From contig JAABPT010000037.1 in assembly GCA_011391855.1 (NCBI GenBank), positions 1 to 8,311 on the forward strand: 8,311 nt of DNA, read 5' to 3'. The notes under the pieces were generated by a model. It had not been told where the DNA came from, ran no database searches, and was given only the letters and a program-made list of their open reading frames with translations. A program made the position numbers and the translations under genes. Shown here piece by piece: positions 1 through 5,987 of this stretch. Position 1 is the first letter of the stretch; each line of letters begins with the position of its first letter. The DNA is from Burkholderiales bacterium. GTDB taxonomy: Bacteria; Pseudomonadota; Gammaproteobacteria; Burkholderiales; Burkholderiaceae_C.

Positions 1-732
1 GCCGGCCTGCAGCGACTCGCCCCAGGGCGCCAGTTTGTTGGCCAGCCAGGCGATGCCAATGGCCGGGTCGCCCTGCACGCCTGCCGCCAGCCCGGTCTCT
101 TCGACCGCGCCGTTCAGGCGCAGGATGGCACCGCACCAGGGGCGGTTGGTGGCGCGCGGGTCTGCACGATACATCGACGGCTGGGCCGGGTCACCGGCAC
201 CGATGACGATACCGGCGTTGGCCGCGTTGTCGCTGATGGTGTCGTAGACCTTTCGCATGGCCTTGGTGTGGCGGTCGAACTGCTCGATACGGGCGTCGAT
301 GATCTCGATAGCGGGAGTGATGTACGCGGTCGCCGCCAGCACCTCGTCCACCGTCACGTTCGGCCCAGTGAGCGGTGCCTTGAGCACGAAGGCCAGTTCC
401 ACCTCGACGCGCGGAGCGATGAAGTTCTTCATCGGAATCTCCAGCACCGCGCCGGACTTCGCGGTGTACAGCATGTTGTCCAGCAGGGTGCCGTAGTCGG
501 GCTCGTCGATCTGGCTACTGATCTGCATGGCGCGGCTGGTAAGGCCGATCTTGTGGCCGATGACGCGCTTGCCCTCTGCCTTTTGCAGTTCGACCCAGGC
601 GCGGCCGATGCGGTAGCCGTCTTCAATGCTCATACCCGGGTGGCGTTTGGAGAAGTGCTCGACCGGCGTGCGGTTCTGCTGGGACTGCCGCAGTTCGGCA
701 GCGAGCTGGGCGATGAGTTCTGGGCTGAACAT
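1..732 (-). CDS. hpaH: 2-oxohept-3-ene-1,7-dioate hydratase HpaH (partial, 3' end outside window)
   Basis: Cytoplasmic hydratase of the homoprotocatechuate meta pathway. It adds water to 2-oxohept-3-ene-1,7-dioate to give the 4-hydroxy-2-oxo acid that HpaI cleaves. It belongs to the MhpD/HpaH branch of the fumarylacetoacetase (FAH)-like fold. The frame is open from ATG at 732 to the window edge and gives 244 residues beginning MFSPELIAQL. The family is about 267 aa, so roughly the last 23 are missing. Visible family motifs are HKIGLTSRAMQ (about residues 60-70), DEPDYGTLLD (75-85), the metal-binding pair Glu110 and Glu112 in PRVEVELAFVL, and a third acid, Glu143, in TPAIEI. The start lies 4 nt after the hpaF stop codon, so the two are almost certainly co-transcribed. 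No strong Shine-Dalgarno precedes it, and expression may depend on translational coupling to hpaF. The alternative, a related 2-hydroxypenta-2,4-dienoate hydratase, is less likely given the neighbours. Confidence 0.93.
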   Translation of the reverse strand, partial: MFSPELIAQLAAELRQSQQNRTPVEHFSKRHPGMSIEDGYRIGRAWVELQKAEGKRVIGHKIGLTSRAMQISSQIDEPDYGTLLDNMLYTAKSGAVLEIPMKNFIAPRVEVELAFVLKAPLTGPNVTVDEVLAATAYITPAIEIIDARIEQFDRHTKAMRKVYDTISDNAANAGIVIGAGDPAQPSMYRADPRATNRPWCGAILRLNGAVEETGLAAGVQGDPAIGIAWLANKLAPWGESLQAG

Positions 733-736
733 GGGG

Positions 737-1195
737 TCAGACTTTCTGCTGGTTGTTCTGAAACAGCGGGTGCAGCGAACTGTTCTTGGCATCGAAGACT
801 TCGTGGCCTTCGTCCACCTGCACGGTGATGCCGATGGGGCGCCGGGCGAGCTGCTCGGCGAAACGTTCTTTCACGCAAGCGTTGAGCGCGTCGCCCACGC
901 GCTGGTGCACGAGCGCGCTGCGGCCTTTGGCCATGCGCACGTTCATGTAGACGACGGCGTAGTCGCCGCCCAGCCCCGCCGCGATTCCCGCCGCACCACC
1001 GTCGGACACCGCGCTGTGCGCCGCCGGGTAGGCCAGCACGCGCGTGCCGCCGGTGGGAAAGACCTGGCGGTCCTGCTCGTCGCGCACCGCGAGCATGGTG
1101 TCGCACAGGGCGCGGCACAGGCCGGTCATGTCGACACCGCCCTCGGCCGCGGGCTTGTCGAGGTTGGGGGTGTAGAGGATGACGAGGTGGGGCAT
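737..1195 (-). CDS. hpaF: 5-carboxymethyl-2-hydroxymuconate delta-isomerase HpaF
   Basis: Isomerises 5-carboxymethyl-2-hydroxymuconate to its 2-oxo tautomer (5-oxopent-3-ene-1,2,5-tricarboxylate), the substrate of HpaG decarboxylation. It is a tautomerase-superfamily enzyme whose catalytic base is the N-terminal proline left after Met removal. The start chosen at 1195 gives MPHLVILYTPN, which places Pro at position 2 of the ORF; the longer in-frame ORF upstream is a shadow of hpaD. The protein is 152 aa, against about 126 aa for the enterobacterial enzyme. The family match is clear in DYAVVYMNVRMAKGRS (about 78-93) and in the C-terminal LHPLFQNN. The extra length sits in two loops, near residues 11-46 and in a Gly/Ala-rich stretch near 64-77. 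It starts 14 nt after hpaD stops, and its own stop is 4 nt before hpaH. No good Shine-Dalgarno is visible. Confidence 0.9.
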   Translation of the reverse strand: MPHLVILYTPNLDKPAAEGGVDMTGLCRALCDTMLAVRDEQDRQVFPTGGTRVLAYPAAHSAVSDGGAAGIAAGLGGDYAVVYMNVRMAKGRSALVHQRVGDALNACVKERFAEQLARRPIGITVQVDEGHEVFDAKNSSLHPLFQNNQQKV

Positions 1196-1209
1196 GACGA
1201 GGTTCGGGT

Positions 1210-2136
1210 TCAAAGCCGGTTGCTCACGAGGCTGAAGCCATCGGCGGTCGAGGCCTGCGCCGCCGGAATGGCTTTGCCCGTGACGGGAGTGACGGGAAAC
1301 ACGGCGTTGATCTGGCCGGTGCCAGAAGCGCCAAAGTACGGCGTGATCACCTCGGCCTTGCCCTTGTATTCGCTCCAGCCGAGCACGCCCAGCATCATGG
1401 CGGTGTCGTGCATGAAGCCTTCGCCGTGACCCTTGGCCGCGTACTCGGGCAGCATGCCGCAGAAGTCGGCCCACTCGCCGTTTTCCCACATCTGCACCAC
1501 ACGGTGGTCCAGCGTTTCGAGGAAGGGGCTCCAGACCTTGAAAGCGAACTCGGGTGCAAGGCCGTTCTGCGCGAAGCGGTGACTCAGGCTGCCGCTGGCG
1601 AGGAAGGCGACCGTGCCGTCGTAGTGATCTTCCACCGCGCGGCGCATGGCCCAGCCCAGACGCGCGCTGTCGTTGAGGTAATGAACCGTGCACAGGGCAG
1701 ACACCGAGACGGCCTTGAAGTGCTGGTCGGCGTTCATGTATCGCATGGGCACCAAAGTACCGTATTCGGGGCCGAGAGTGGTGGCGTGGTGGGCCAGGGT
1801 TTCGACGCCGTGCTCGTTGGCCACTTTGGCCAGCAGTTGCCCGAGCTCGGGGTTGCCGGGGATGGCAAACGGCAGGTTGCTGATGAAGTGCGGCAGCTCG
1901 TTGCTGGTGTAGGTGCCTTCGAAGTGCGGCGCGCAGTTGAGGTGGTAGCTGGCGTTGACGAGCCAGTGGGTGTCGAAGACGACGATGGTGTCCACCCCGA
2001 GTTCGCGGCAGCGGCGGCTGATTTCCTTGTGGCCATCGATGGCGTCCTGCCGGGTGCCTTTGCGCGGACCGTCCAGCTCGCTGAGGTACATCGAGGGGAC
2101 GTGGGTGATCTTGCCGACCAGTGCTACTTTGCCCAT
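1210..2136 (-). CDS. hpaD: 3,4-dihydroxyphenylacetate (homoprotocatechuate) 2,3-dioxygenase HpaD
   Basis: Ring-cleaving extradiol dioxygenase of the LigB (class III) superfamily. It opens homoprotocatechuate with O2 to give 5-carboxymethyl-2-hydroxymuconate semialdehyde, using a non-haem Fe(II) site. The protein is 308 aa. Start 2136 (MGKVALVGKITH) is preferred because an AGGAGA Shine-Dalgarno lies 6 nt upstream; 17 further in-frame residues upstream look non-coding. Likely metal ligands by family pattern are His12 (KITHVPSMY), His57 (FDTHWL) and Glu239 (GHGEGFM). His186 in SGSLSHR matches the expected catalytic acid/base position. The family is usually about 280-310 aa, so this appears complete. 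It is separated from hpaE by the repeat island, so it may start a second transcriptional segment (hpaD-hpaF-hpaH). Residue roles are inferred from family knowledge, not tested here. Confidence 0.94.
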   Translation of the reverse strand: MGKVALVGKITHVPSMYLSELDGPRKGTRQDAIDGHKEISRRCRELGVDTIVVFDTHWLVNASYHLNCAPHFEGTYTSNELPHFISNLPFAIPGNPELGQLLAKVANEHGVETLAHHATTLGPEYGTLVPMRYMNADQHFKAVSVSALCTVHYLNDSARLGWAMRRAVEDHYDGTVAFLASGSLSHRFAQNGLAPEFAFKVWSPFLETLDHRVVQMWENGEWADFCGMLPEYAAKGHGEGFMHDTAMMLGVLGWSEYKGKAEVITPYFGASGTGQINAVFPVTPVTGKAIPAAQASTADGFSLVSNRL

Positions 2137-2142
2137 GGGTTG

Positions 2143-2148
2143 TCTCCT
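2143..2148 (-). promoter_or_regulatory. Shine-Dalgarno of hpaD
   Basis: AGGAGA on the minus strand with a 6-nt spacer to the ATG at 2136. It is a good anti-16S match and decides the hpaD start in favour of MGKVAL over the longer open frame that begins at 2187 inside the repeat-rich spacer. Confidence 0.8.
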
Positions 2149-2203
2149 GTTAGCGGAAGTGTTTCGTTTGCTCCGTGGGGTGGCCACGCCGGGCGCCCAC
2201 CTC

Positions 2204-2258
2204 CGCTCATGTCCCCCGGCCTGCGCTGCGCGCAGCCCTCCTCCTTGACTTCGCTGCG
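2204..2258 (-). repeat. Intergenic repeat unit, copy A
   Basis: 55-nt unit made of a 16-nt arm (2204-2219), a 17-nt core (2220-2236) and a 22-nt arm (2237-2258). Both arms are perfect reverse complements of the matching arms of copy B at 2353-2407. The core is unrelated to that of copy B but is also self-complementary: CTGCG (2221-2225) pairs with CGCAG (2231-2235) around a 5-nt loop. It is a REP-like or repeat-array unit rather than an insertion sequence; no transposase is present. Confidence 0.75.
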
Positions 2259-2285
2259 GTGTACACCCGGCATGACCACCCCACT

Positions 2286-2303
2286 GCGAAGCTCGGCTTT
2301 CGC
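2286..2303. repeat. Short imperfect hairpin between copies A and B
   Basis: GCGAAGC pairs with GCTTTCGC across a TCG loop, with one bulged T. It is followed by a CATGAGCG string like the one ending copy B, so it may be a degenerate third repeat unit. The evidence is weak and rests on local complementarity only. Confidence 0.4.
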
Positions 2304-2328
2304 CGCATGAGCGCCCATACCCTGTGTC

Positions 2329-2434
2329 GGATCGAGCGGGTGGGGTGTTCTGCGCAGCGAAGTCAAGGAGGAGGAACGGGCGAAGCCCGTTCCGGGGGAC
2401 ATGAGCGAAGCAGAACGCCCCACCCGCTCGATCC
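2329..2434. repeat. Long inverted repeat with 25-bp arms enclosing repeat copy B
   Basis: The left arm 2329-2353 and right arm 2410-2434 are reverse complements over 25 positions with one mismatch, which still gives a G-U pair in RNA. They enclose 56 nt containing most of copy B and its own 9-bp hairpin. As RNA the whole element could fold into an extended nested stem of about 106 nt in the hpaE-hpaD mRNA. As DNA it could extrude as a cruciform. Confidence 0.8.
2353..2407 (+). repeat. Intergenic repeat unit, copy B (with perfect 9-bp hairpin core)
   Basis: Inverted copy of unit A with perfectly conserved arms (22 nt at 2353-2374 and 16 nt at 2392-2407). Its 17-nt core (2375-2391) shares no sequence with that of A. 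With the flanking GG/CC it forms a perfect 9-bp stem: GGAACGGGC (2373-2381), GAA loop, GCCCGTTCC (2385-2393). No T-tract follows on either strand. Confidence 0.75.
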
Positions 2435-2469
2435 CGCCAACCCGTTGGAGCGCAACGAAGAAGGACAAA

Positions 2470-3941
2470 TCACACACCCCAGTGCGGAATGTGATGCGAC
2501 CCGAGCGAAACAGCGACGTTCTTCGGCTCCAGGAACACCTCGTAACTCCAGGTGCCGCCCTCGCGCCCGGTGCCCGACGCCTTGGTGCCGCCAAACGGCT
2601 GCCGCAGGTCGCGCACGTTCTGGCTGTTCACGAAACACATGCCCGCCTCCACCGCAGCAGCCACCCGGTGCGCCTTGCCGATGTTCTCGGTCCACACGTA
2701 GCTGGAGAGGCCGTAGGCGATGTCGTTGGCCAGCTCGATGGCATGCGCCTCGTCGCGGAACGGGATCAGGCAGGCCACCGGGCCGAATATCTCTTCCTGC
2801 GCGATCTGCATGCGGTTGTCCACATCGGCAAACACCGTCGGCCAGACAAAGTTGCCGGCCCGCACATGGGCCGGAAGTTCGGCCGCATACGAGGGCCGGT
2901 CGAGGCCGCCGCACAGCATCGTCGCACCCTCCTTCGGACCGAGCTCGATGTAGCTGCGCACCTTGGCCAGATGGCCTTCGAAATCATTGGACCGATGGTG
3001 GTCTTCTCATCCTGCGGGTCGCCCACCACGATGCGCTTGGCGCGCTCGGCGAACTTCGCCGCGAAGTCGGCGTAGATGCTCTGCTGCACCAGGATGCGCG
3101 AGCCGGCCGTGCAGCGCTCGCCGTTGTTGCTGAAGATCATGAAGATCGCGGCGTCGAGCGCGCGGTCGAGGTCCGCGTCGTCGAAGACCACGAACGGGCT
3201 CTTGCCGCCCAGCTCCATGCTGAACTTCTTCAGCCCCGCGGTCTTGACGATGCGGTTGCCGGTGGCGGTGGAGCCGGTGAAGGAAATGGCCCGCACATCG
3301 GGGTGCGCGCACAGCGGCTCGCCGGCTTCCTTGCCGAAGCCGTGCACCACGTTCAGCACGCCGGCCGGGATGCCGGCCTCCAGCGCCAGCTCGCCCAGGC
3401 GCGCGGCGGTCATCGGGCTCAGTTCACTCATCTTCAGCACCGCCGTGTTGCCGAAGGCCAGCGCGGGAGCTACTTTCCAGGTGGCGGTCATGAAGGGCAC
3501 GTTCCACGGGCTGATCAGCGCACACACGCCCACCGGGTGGAACAGCGTGTAGTTGAGGTGCGTGGGCGTGGGGTAGGTGTGGCCGTCCACCCGGGTGCAC
3601 ATCTCGGCGAAGTACGAGAAGTTGTCCGCCGCGCGCGGGATCAGCTGCTTGCCGGTCTGCGCAATCACCTGGCCGGTGTCGTCGGTCTCGGTCTGCGCGA
3701 TTTCGGGCACGTGTTTCGCGATGAGGTCGCCGAGTGCACGGATCTTTTTCGCGCGTTCGGTCGCCGGCAGACCGGCCCACTTGGGGAAGGCGTCCTTGGC
3801 GGCCTGCACCGCGGCGTTGATGTCGGACTCGGTGCCCGAGGCCACTTCGGCCAGCACGCCCTGAGTGGCTGGGTTGACGGTTGCAAAGTAGTCGATGCCG
3901 GCGACGGTTTTGCCATTGATGAGGTGGTCGATGCGTGTCAT
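2470..3941 (-). pseudogene. hpaE: 5-carboxymethyl-2-hydroxymuconate semialdehyde dehydrogenase HpaE, interrupted by a single frameshift
   Basis: NAD-dependent aldehyde dehydrogenase that oxidises the ring-cleavage semialdehyde to 5-carboxymethyl-2-hydroxymuconate. ATG at 3941 follows an AAGGA Shine-Dalgarno by 5 nt and overlaps the hpaG2 stop (ATGA). Residues 1-322 are normal ALDH: SPWN with Asn147, cofactor motif FTGST (221-225), general base Glu243 in MELGGKSP, and catalytic Cys277 in NNGERCTAG. Near 2975-2976 the frame is lost. The original frame continues as Arg-rich nonsense to a stop at 2766. The neighbouring frame carries the rest of the protein, from RSYIELGPKEG through EEIFGPV and FGGTKASGTGREGG to HHIPHWGV, ending at 2470. 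Restoring one base (for example GAAGGCC to GAAGGGCC on the coding strand) gives about 490 aa, close to the usual 488. The second half has no other lesion, so this is either a very recent mutation or a sequencing/assembly error. Confidence 0.9.
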
Positions 3942-4723
3942 GCGTGTCCTTGTGCGGTGATGGTGTTTTGCAGTGCGCCGATGCCATCGATCTCGGTGAC
4001 GATCACGTCACCCGGCTGGCAGTCGACCACGCCGTCGGGCGTGCCGGTGAGGATCAGGTCGCCGGGCATCAGCGTCATGAAGCCGCTGAAGTACTCGATC
4101 AGGGTGGGCACGTCGAAGATCATGTCCGTCGTGCTGCCCTGCTGCGTGAGCTGGCCGTTCACGGTCGTCTTCAGCGCGAGGTTCATCGGCCCTCCGAGAC
4201 GTTCATGCACGTCCGCCGCATCGACCAGCCAGGGGCCGATCGGCGTGCAGGTGTCGCGGTTCTTCACCCTGAGATTCGGGCGGTACCAGTTCTCCAGGTA
4301 GTCGCGGATCGCGTAGTCGTTGGCCACGGTGTAGCCAGCCACGTGGCTCAATGCATCGGCTTTCTTCACACGCTTCGCAGGCTTGCCGATCACCACCGCC
4401 AGCTCGCATTCGTAGTGCATGAACCGCACGCCATCGGGTCGCACGGTGAAGGCGCGGTGACCGATCAGCGAGCCCTCGCCCTTGACGAAGGCCAGCGGCT
4501 CTTCGGGCGCCCGGAAGGCGAGCTCCTTCGCGTGGTCGGCATAGTTCAAGCCCAGCGCGAGCACGGTGCGCGGGCGGTCAATGGGCGCCAGCGGCGGCAG
4601 CCAGACCACCTCGTCGAAGCCAACGCGGCGACCCTTGAAGGCGGGCGTGAGCAGTTCGAGTCGGCCGTCGGATTCGATGGCGTCGTGGACCGCGCCGGCC
4701 CAGGCGATGCGGGCTCTTTTCAT
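3938..4723 (-). CDS. hpaG2: HpaG2, C-terminal-type subunit of the OPET decarboxylase / HHDD isomerase (FAH fold)
   Basis: Part of the bifunctional enzyme that decarboxylates 5-oxopent-3-ene-1,2,5-tricarboxylate and isomerises 2-hydroxyhepta-2,4-diene-1,7-dioate. In enterobacteria G1 and G2 are the two halves of one polypeptide of about 429 aa; here they are separate genes. The protein is 261 aa beginning MKRARIAWAG. FAH-fold signatures are GLNYADHAKEL (about 58-68), the metal-binding pair Glu105 and Glu107 in FMHYECELAVVIGK, Asp136 in VANDYAIRD, and GTPDGV (227-232). The ATG at 4723 overlaps the hpaG1 TGA by 4 nt, and its own stop overlaps the hpaE start by 4 nt, so both junctions look translationally coupled. 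The only Shine-Dalgarno candidate is a run of G on the minus strand 9 nt upstream, inside the repeat that forms the hpaG1 tail. Assignment as G2 rather than another FAH hydrolase rests on motifs plus context. Confidence 0.9.
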   Translation of the reverse strand: MKRARIAWAGAVHDAIESDGRLELLTPAFKGRRVGFDEVVWLPPLAPIDRPRTVLALGLNYADHAKELAFRAPEEPLAFVKGEGSLIGHRAFTVRPDGVRFMHYECELAVVIGKPAKRVKKADALSHVAGYTVANDYAIRDYLENWYRPNLRVKNRDTCTPIGPWLVDAADVHERLGGPMNLALKTTVNGQLTQQGSTTDMIFDVPTLIEYFSGFMTLMPGDLILTGTPDGVVDCQPGDVIVTEIDGIGALQNTITAQGHA

Positions 4724-5466
4724 AAGGATGTGCCCCCCACGCTCGGCGCTGACGCGTACTCGCTGCCCCCCAAGGGAGCTCGCCCGACCTGGGGCGGCCC
4801 GGCGTCGGGCGGCTCCTGCACGAAGTGGTTGCTCAGGGGCTTGAAGCCGGCGGCCGTGATCTCCACCGCATCGCCCGCCTTCGCGCGCGGCCGGCTTCCG
4901 TCGGCCAGGCAGTCGGTGCCGAGCATCAGCACGTCGCCGGGGCGCAGGGTCTGGAAGGCGTTCACATCGGCCCACAGCGTGGCGGCGTCGCGCACCAGAT
5001 CGGCCAGCGCCACGGTCTGCTTCAGCACACCGTGCACCCGCAGCTCCAGGCTCCGTTGGCCCAGCCCGGCCCAGCCGCCCATGGTGTCGAAAGACACCCG
5101 CTCGCGCCCGACGCCCAGGAACCCGTCCACACAACGGAACTTCACCGGCGGCCGGTAATAGCTCTCGTGGGGAATGGCCACGTCATTGAACAGCACGGCG
5201 CCAGCGACAGTGCCACCCTCGCCGGCCACCAGGCCCAGCGTTGCGCTCACGTCCACCTCGGCCACGCCACGCGGCAGGGCAATGGCGTGCCCCGATGGCG
5301 TGAAGGTGTTGGCGGTCTTGATGTAGAGCACCGGCGCCTGCGGTGGCGCCTGGTAGGGCGCCTCGTTCATGCGCGACGCCCACAACGCGTGCTCGCGCCG
5401 GAAATTGAGCAGGGTGCCGTACACCGTGCCCTGCGGCAGGTACGGCGGAATCCAGGGGGCGTTCAT
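4720..5466 (-). CDS. hpaG1: HpaG1, N-terminal-type subunit of the OPET decarboxylase / HHDD isomerase (FAH fold)
   Basis: Homologue of the N-terminal half of HpaG, working with HpaG2 in decarboxylation and isomerisation. The protein is 248 aa beginning MNAPWIPPYLPQGTVYG. Start 5466 has an AAGGAA Shine-Dalgarno 5 nt upstream that overlaps the hpaR stop (10-nt gap). Family features are YIKTANTFTPSGH (48-60), the central FDTMGGWAG (127-134) and the C-terminal LRPGDVLMLGT (174-184). Unlike HpaG2, no Glu-x-Glu metal pair is seen: the equivalent stretch reads EVDVSATLGLV (70-80). The conserved fold ends at about residue 216 (SNHFV). The last 32 residues, Pro/Gly/Ser-rich, appear to be translated from an intergenic-type repeat (4733-4818) and are probably not functional. 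The gene ends in an ATGA overlap with hpaG2. Confidence 0.88.
   Translation of the reverse strand: MNAPWIPPYLPQGTVYGTLLNFRREHALWASRMNEAPYQAPPQAPVLYIKTANTFTPSGHAIALPRGVAEVDVSATLGLVAGEGGTVAGAVLFNDVAIPHESYYRPPVKFRCVDGFLGVGRERVSFDTMGGWAGLGQRSLELRVHGVLKQTVALADLVRDAATLWADVNAFQTLRPGDVLMLGTDCLADGSRPRAKAGDAVEITAAGFKPLSNHFVQEPPDAGPPQVGRAPLGGSEYASAPSVGGTSL
4733..4818. repeat. GC-rich intergenic-type repeat forming the hpaG1 3' end
   Basis: Contains an 8-bp perfect inverted repeat, CGCCCGAC (4781-4788) with GTCGGGCG (4804-4811). It also has a weaker pairing of the C-run at about 4766-4771 with CTGGGGCGGC at about 4789-4798. Read on the minus strand it encodes a tail including PPQVGRAPLGGSEYASAP. That string resembles translated intergenic repeats I recall from Comamonadaceae proteins; this is not searched. 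It sits exactly where the hpaG1-hpaG2 junction would be. Confidence 0.6.
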
Positions 5467-5476
5467 CTCGGTTCCT

Positions 5477-5968
5477 TCATGCGGCATCTTCTTCCGTCCA
5501 TTCGTCGCCAGCGTCGGCATCGGGCACCTCCAGCGCAATCACGCTGTCGAGCAGCCCGTACAGCTGGGCCAGCCTGGCCTTGCCCAGGCGCTCTTCCATC
5601 CACGCGTAGTGCGCCTCGATGGTCTGCGACAGCGTGCGCACCAGCTTCAGGCCGGCCGGGGTGGCGCGCACCACCGTGCGGCGAGCGTCCTGCGGGCAGC
5701 GCGCGCGGCTGATGAGGCCGTCACGCTCCATGCGCGTGAGCACGCCGCTGAGGCTGGGGCCGAGCAGTAGCGCCTCGCGCGCCACGCGCCCGGTTTCCAC
5801 GCCGCCCGGCTCACGCGCGTGTTCGCCCAGGACGCGCAGCACGCGCCACTGCTGGTCCGACAGGCCGTGCTCGCGCAGGCTGGGCCGGGTGTGCTGCATC
5901 ACGGCCTCGCGCGCTTCCAGCAGCAGGCGCGGCAGGTTGCGGTGGACGAAAGGGATTTCGGCGCTCAT
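5477..5968 (-). CDS. hpaR: HpaR, MarR-family repressor of the homoprotocatechuate operon
   Basis: MarR-family winged-helix repressor. In characterised relatives it binds operators ahead of the meta-operon and releases them on binding hydroxyphenylacetates. The protein is 163 aa. An N-terminal dimerisation helix (LPRLLLEAREAVMQHTRP, 12-29) is followed by LSDQQWRVLRVL (36-47), a recognition-helix region LLLGPSLSGVLTRMERDGLISR (68-89) with the HpaR-typical PSL(S/T)G(V/I)LTRMERDGL string, a wing around DARRTVVRATPAG (94-106), and a C-terminal dimerisation helix. It differs from a generic MarR in matching the HpaR-specific EARE/QQWR segments. The start at 5968 fits the family N-terminus. No Shine-Dalgarno precedes it; a TATTAA -10-like box ends 5 nt upstream, suggesting a leaderless mRNA. 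It is the first gene of the operon, 10 nt before hpaG1, and probably autorepresses through the palindrome at 5972-5987. Confidence 0.92.
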   Translation of the reverse strand: MSAEIPFVHRNLPRLLLEAREAVMQHTRPSLREHGLSDQQWRVLRVLGEHAREPGGVETGRVAREALLLGPSLSGVLTRMERDGLISRARCPQDARRTVVRATPAGLKLVRTLSQTIEAHYAWMEERLGKARLAQLYGLLDSVIALEVPDADAGDEWTEEDAA

Positions 5969-5971
5969 ATT

Positions 5972-5987
5972 ATTTAATATGTTAAAT
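5972..5987. promoter_or_regulatory. Putative HpaR operator (AT-rich palindrome)
   Basis: ATTTAA (5972-5977), a 4-nt spacer, and TTAAAT (5982-5987): a perfect 6-bp inverted repeat of MarR-operator size. It is in the only clearly AT-rich patch of an otherwise GC-rich window, 3 nt upstream of the hpaR start codon and within the divergent spacer shared with the nitronate monooxygenase gene. A bound repressor would cover the hpaR start and the -10-like box. HpaR as the binder is inferred. Confidence 0.6.
5974..5979 (-). promoter_or_regulatory. Possible -10 box of hpaR (leaderless start)
   Basis: TATTAA on the minus strand, 5 nt before the hpaR ATG, so transcription would begin at or next to the start codon. 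No convincing -35 is seen at 16-18 nt. The call rests on position, the lack of a Shine-Dalgarno and overlap with the palindrome. Confidence 0.35.

Larger units (their letters stand above)
2137..2469. other. 333-bp non-coding repeat island between hpaE and hpaD
   Basis: No credible gene on either strand: the frames crossing it translate to Arg/Pro/Ser-rich strings and carry no family motifs. It is built almost entirely of inverted repeats: a 55-nt unit (2204-2258), an inverted copy with a different core (2353-2407), a hairpin between them (2286-2303), and a 25-bp inverted repeat (2329-2353 with 2410-2434) enclosing the second copy. No hairpin is followed by a T-run on the minus strand, so I do not call an intrinsic terminator. 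No convincing promoter for hpaD is visible, although this is the only gap in the operon large enough for one. Such GC-rich repeats are common between genes in Comamonadaceae (recalled, not searched). Confidence 0.7.

Noticed and set aside
626..2310. Long plus-strand open frames antisense to hpaF and hpaD
   Set aside because: Low-complexity translations opposite genes with clear catalytic motifs; no Shine-Dalgarno or conserved domain.
2373..2393. Perfect 9-bp GC hairpin as an intrinsic terminator after hpaE
   Set aside because: No T-run follows on either strand, and it belongs to a repeat unit.
2204..2434. CRISPR array or insertion-sequence remnant
   Set aside because: The repeats are inverted, few and unevenly spaced, with no spacers of constant size, no transposase fragment and no target-site duplication that I can see.
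2979..2990. Programmed ribosomal frameshift in hpaE
   Set aside because: No slippery heptamer of the X XXY YYZ type at the junction, and no family precedent; a lost base explains it more simply.
2175..4301. A 708-codon plus-strand open frame, the longest in the window
   Set aside because: It is antisense to hpaE and the repeat island, has Arg/His/Gly-rich composition without family motifs, and owes its length to high GC content.
3935..5712. Plus-strand open frames antisense to hpaG2, hpaG1 and hpaR
   Set aside because: Mirror readings of well-supported FAH and MarR genes; no recognisable domains.
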